DNA from: Lachnospiraceae bacterium
GTDB lineage: Bacteria > Bacillota > Clostridia > Lachnospirales > Lachnospiraceae
Length of the DNA stretch: 7,536 bases
Direction of reading: 5' to 3'
Assembly (NCBI GenBank): GCA_021199405.1
Contig: JAJQID010000064.1
Location: 1-7,536 of the forward strand
In this document: in pieces, positions 5,758 to 7,536 of the stretch
Numbering within the stretch: position 1 is the first letter of the stretch
How the letters are laid out: every line of letters begins with the position of its first letter
Made by a program: the position numbers and the translations under genes
Notes under the pieces: model-generated
What the model was told of the DNA's origin: nothing
The model's database searches: none
What the model saw: only the letters and a program-made list of their open reading frames with translations

Positions 5758-5811
5758 GGAAGCAGCATAGCTTTCAGGCAGAGGCTTCCTGAGGATCCTG
5801 AGTCGCAGGAT
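5758..5811 (+). other. Two small hairpins in the tyrS-azlC gap
   Basis: GGAAGC (5758-5763) can pair with GCTTCC (5784-5789). ATCCTG (5795-5800) pairs perfectly with CAGGAT (5806-5811) across a 5-nt loop. An alternative palindrome, AGGATCCT (5792-5799), competes with the second hairpin. Neither is followed by a T-tract, so they are poor terminators. The AGGA at 5807-5810, the nearest ribosome-site-like sequence to azlC, lies inside the second stem. A role in processing or in damping azlC translation is only inference. Confidence 0.35.
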
Positions 5812-5822
5812 GGTTAGATAAA

Positions 5823-6545
5823 ATGAGCAATAAACAGTTATTTGGCGCGGGCGTGCGTGACGGCATGCCCGTTTGCCTTGGATATATCGCGGTGGGATTT
5901 TCCATTGGAATCGCGGCAAAATCGGTGGGGCTGAACGCTTTTCAGGGATTTCTGCTGAGTTTTTTGAATAACGCTTCGGCGGGGGAATACGCCGGGCTGA
6001 CGGTGATGGCTGCCGCCGGAACATATCTGGAAATTGCCCTGATGACGCTGGTGGCCAACGCCAGGTATCTGTTGATGAGCTGTGCTTTGAGCCAGCGGGT
6101 TTCTCCGGATATGAAATTTTGTCACAGACTGTTGATCAGCTATGGCATCACGGACGAGCTGTTTGGGCTGGGGATTGCCAGACCGGGATTTATAGAGCCA
6201 ATCTATATGTACGGAGCATTTTCCGTGGCGCTGACGGGCTGGTCCTTTGGCACCATGTTCGGCGTACTGGCGGGCAGTGTGCTGTCGGCCCGGCTGGTCA
6301 GCGCTCTGAGCGTGGCGCTCTTTGGCATGTTTATCGCCATCATTATCCCGCCGGCCAAAAGAGATCGGGTGGTGCTTCTGTGTGTGATTGTCAGCTTTGC
6401 AGCGAGCCTTGCAGCCGCAAGCCTGCCGCTGATTTCTGAGATTTCCGAGGGCACTCGGACAATTATCCTGACAGTAGTGATTTCGGCGGGGGCAGCAGTA
6501 TTGTTTCCGGTGAAAAAATCAGCCTGTGAGGGAAGTGATATCTGA
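5823..6545 (+). CDS. azlC: Branched-chain amino-acid exporter large subunit AzlC
   Basis: A 240-residue inner-membrane protein of the AzlC family, which with AzlD exports branched-chain amino acids or their analogues. The opening GAGVRDGMPVCLGYIAVGFSIG (8-29) carries the family's G-x-D-x-x-P-x-x-x-G pattern. NARYLLMSCALS (79-90) and SYGITDELFGL (106-116) are two further conserved blocks. Several hydrophobic helices fill residues 120-233, and the end is a short polar tail. The start is weakly supported: only AGGA about 12 nt upstream, inside a hairpin. The first residues nevertheless align with the family, so the ATG is kept. azlD begins 3 nt after the stop. azlC follows tyrS by 72 nt without a visible promoter or terminator, so it may be part of the tyrS transcript or have its own unseen promoter. 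Confidence 0.88.
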   Translation: MSNKQLFGAGVRDGMPVCLGYIAVGFSIGIAAKSVGLNAFQGFLLSFLNNASAGEYAGLTVMAAAGTYLEIALMTLVANARYLLMSCALSQRVSPDMKFCHRLLISYGITDELFGLGIARPGFIEPIYMYGAFSVALTGWSFGTMFGVLAGSVLSARLVSALSVALFGMFIAIIIPPAKRDRVVLLCVIVSFAASLAAASLPLISEISEGTRTIILTVVISAGAAVLFPVKKSACEGSDI

Positions 6546-6548
6546 GAT

Positions 6549-6851
6549 ATGAGAAATATTTACGTTTATATTTTCATTATGGGACTGGTCAGCTACGTCA
6601 TCCGGGTTCTGCCGATGACGCTGATCCGCAGACCTATCAAAAATCAGTTTATTCTGTCGTTTTTATACTATGTACCATATGTGACGCTGGCGGTTATGAC
6701 CTTTCCCGCCATCACGGAAGCGACGCAGTCTCCTGTGGCAGGGATGGCTGCGCTTATTCTGGGGATTGCGGCGTCCTGGTTCGGAGCCAGTCTGTTTCAG
6801 GTGTCGGTGCTCTGCTGCGCGGTGGTGTTTGTGCTGGAGCTGTTTTTGTAG
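6549..6851 (+). CDS. azlD: Branched-chain amino-acid exporter small subunit AzlD
   Basis: A 100-residue membrane protein, the usual size of AzlD, with about four hydrophobic segments (4-22, 34-52, 62-79, 82-99). SYVIRVLPMTLIRRPI (15-30) is the conserved R-x-x-P loop after the first helix, and YYVPYVTLAVMTFPAI (40-55) is the second signature. It starts 3 nt after azlC. There is no good ribosome site of its own (GAGGGA is about 15 nt away), so translation is probably coupled to azlC. It forms the transporter with AzlC in the cytoplasmic membrane. Confidence 0.87.
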   Translation: MRNIYVYIFIMGLVSYVIRVLPMTLIRRPIKNQFILSFLYYVPYVTLAVMTFPAITEATQSPVAGMAALILGIAASWFGASLFQVSVLCCAVVFVLELFL

Positions 6852-6893
6852 TCTTGTGAAAGTCTGATCTGGCTGTCAGCTTAGAGCTATTGC

Positions 6894-7536
6894 TCAGGTG
6901 GGGCAGAGGGTAAAGGCGGAAACAGGAAGGTGCTGTGCAGGCCGGAAGTCCCCGGAGGCCACATATTCCATAATACTCTTTTTCAACTGCCGGGAGGCAG
7001 GATCTTTTCCTGTCAGATCAAAGCCGCAGAAGAGAATATCGGCATTGCCCACTCTGGCCTCGAAGAGGGGCGAGCGGCGGGTATTGTCATAAAAGTTGGG
7101 CACGGGCTCCACGATGGGAGTAAAACCTTCCGGGAAGACGCTGATGTCCATATTTTTGGAGTGAATGACCGGTTCATGCCACTGAAAGTCCGTGTAGTGC
7201 TCCGTGGGGAAGGAGCGGAACACCGGATGGGTGTGATCGATGATCATGCCGCAGGTTTTTTTGGACGGGAAAAAGGCAGGAGACCAGAAGACGGGCTCGA
7301 AGCTGCCTTCGATGGTATCCGCAAGACCCTCCGCGGTGACGACGGCTTTGCCGCCGGTGGCAATCAGCTGCTGCAGCCTGGGAGAATCTGCACGGAGGAG
7401 GGGAACAGGGCATTCCGGGAATGTTGTGTCTGCCAGATTTTCCATTACATACAGGTTCCATCTGTTTGTGTGGGCATTTACTGTGACGGAAACTTTCAGA
7501 ATCGCAGGAGCGTTTATGTTTTCCAGAGGGATGGAC
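6894..7536 (-). CDS. C-terminal part of a GH2-like glycoside hydrolase, 5' end outside window
   Basis: The reading frame is open from the window edge to the TGA at 6894-6896, giving 213 visible residues. The ATG at 7443-7445 is internal. The codons before it continue a plausible protein (SIPLENINAPAILKVSVTVN, then NRWNLYV), so the gene is cut by the window. Recognisable stretches are FWSPAFFPSKK, GMIIDHTHPVFRSFPTEHYT-x-FQWHEPV and LFEARVGNADILFCGFDL, with RQLKKSIMEYV near the end. From memory these resemble the region after the TIM barrel in large GH2-type beta-glycosidases of gut bacteria, where a Rossmann- or glutaminase-like domain follows. No catalytic glutamates can be seen because that part is missing. 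It is convergent with azlD with 42 nt between and no clear terminator. The substrate is unknown; the family call is moderate. Confidence 0.6.
   Translation of the reverse strand, partial: SIPLENINAPAILKVSVTVNAHTNRWNLYVMENLADTTFPECPVPLLRADSPRLQQLIATGGKAVVTAEGLADTIEGSFEPVFWSPAFFPSKKTCGMIIDHTHPVFRSFPTEHYTDFQWHEPVIHSKNMDISVFPEGFTPIVEPVPNFYDNTRRSPLFEARVGNADILFCGFDLTGKDPASRQLKKSIMEYVASGDFRPAQHLPVSAFTLCPT

Noticed and set aside
6894..7445. Complete 183-residue protein starting at the ATG at 7443-7445
   Set aside because: The frame stays open to the window edge with plausible protein sequence upstream, and there is no ribosome site before that ATG. It is the 3' part of a longer gene.
1..7536. CRISPR array, insertion sequence or prophage module
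   Set aside because: No regularly spaced direct repeats, transposase or integrase frames, or phage structural genes were seen on either strand.

Overview
The window looks like a chromosomal segment of an anaerobic Clostridia member, most probably Lachnospiraceae. This is inferred from the gene content: a tRNA-sensing T-box leader, a bioY-bioB pair with BirA-type operators, an anaerobe-type BioB, azlCD and a GH2-like glycosidase. The genes are of moderate GC, with AT-rich intergenic stretches and consistent AGGAGG-type ribosome sites. No organism name can be proven from the sequence alone.

Layout. (1) 1-550: a large stem-loop lies just downstream of a small minus-strand gene for a PBECR-fold nuclease-like protein. 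(2) 550-890: a gene-free regulatory stretch holds two tandem BirA-like biotin operators interleaved with a promoter. (3) 892-2439: bioY (biotin uptake S component) and bioB (biotin synthase) form a tight operon, closed by an AT-rich terminator that overlaps the end of the next gene. (4) 2465-2797, minus strand: a small zinc-ribbon protein. (5) 2800-3470: another gene-free stretch with a minus-strand promoter, a possible 19-codon ORF and a complete T-box riboswitch. The specifier codon reads UAC (Tyr) and the acceptor-pairing bulge reads UGGU. (6) 3486-5750: a single-barrel DRE-TIM/DmpG-like aldolase followed by tyrS, both downstream of the Tyr T-box. (7) 5823-6851: azlC and azlD, a two-subunit branched-chain amino-acid exporter. 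(8) 6894-7536, minus strand: the 3' part of a large gene resembling the C-terminal region of GH2-type glycoside hydrolases, whose start is outside the window.

How it works together. The biotin module appears to be a scavenging and last-step unit (uptake plus sulfur insertion) repressed by biotin through BirA. The tyrosine module should be transcribed in full only when uncharged tRNA-Tyr accumulates. tyrS is a classic target of that control. The aldolase placed first in the same unit is not, and it is the most interesting functional puzzle here. No CRISPR array, insertion sequence, tRNA, rRNA or clear mobile element was seen, and I do not see a wholly new multi-gene system.
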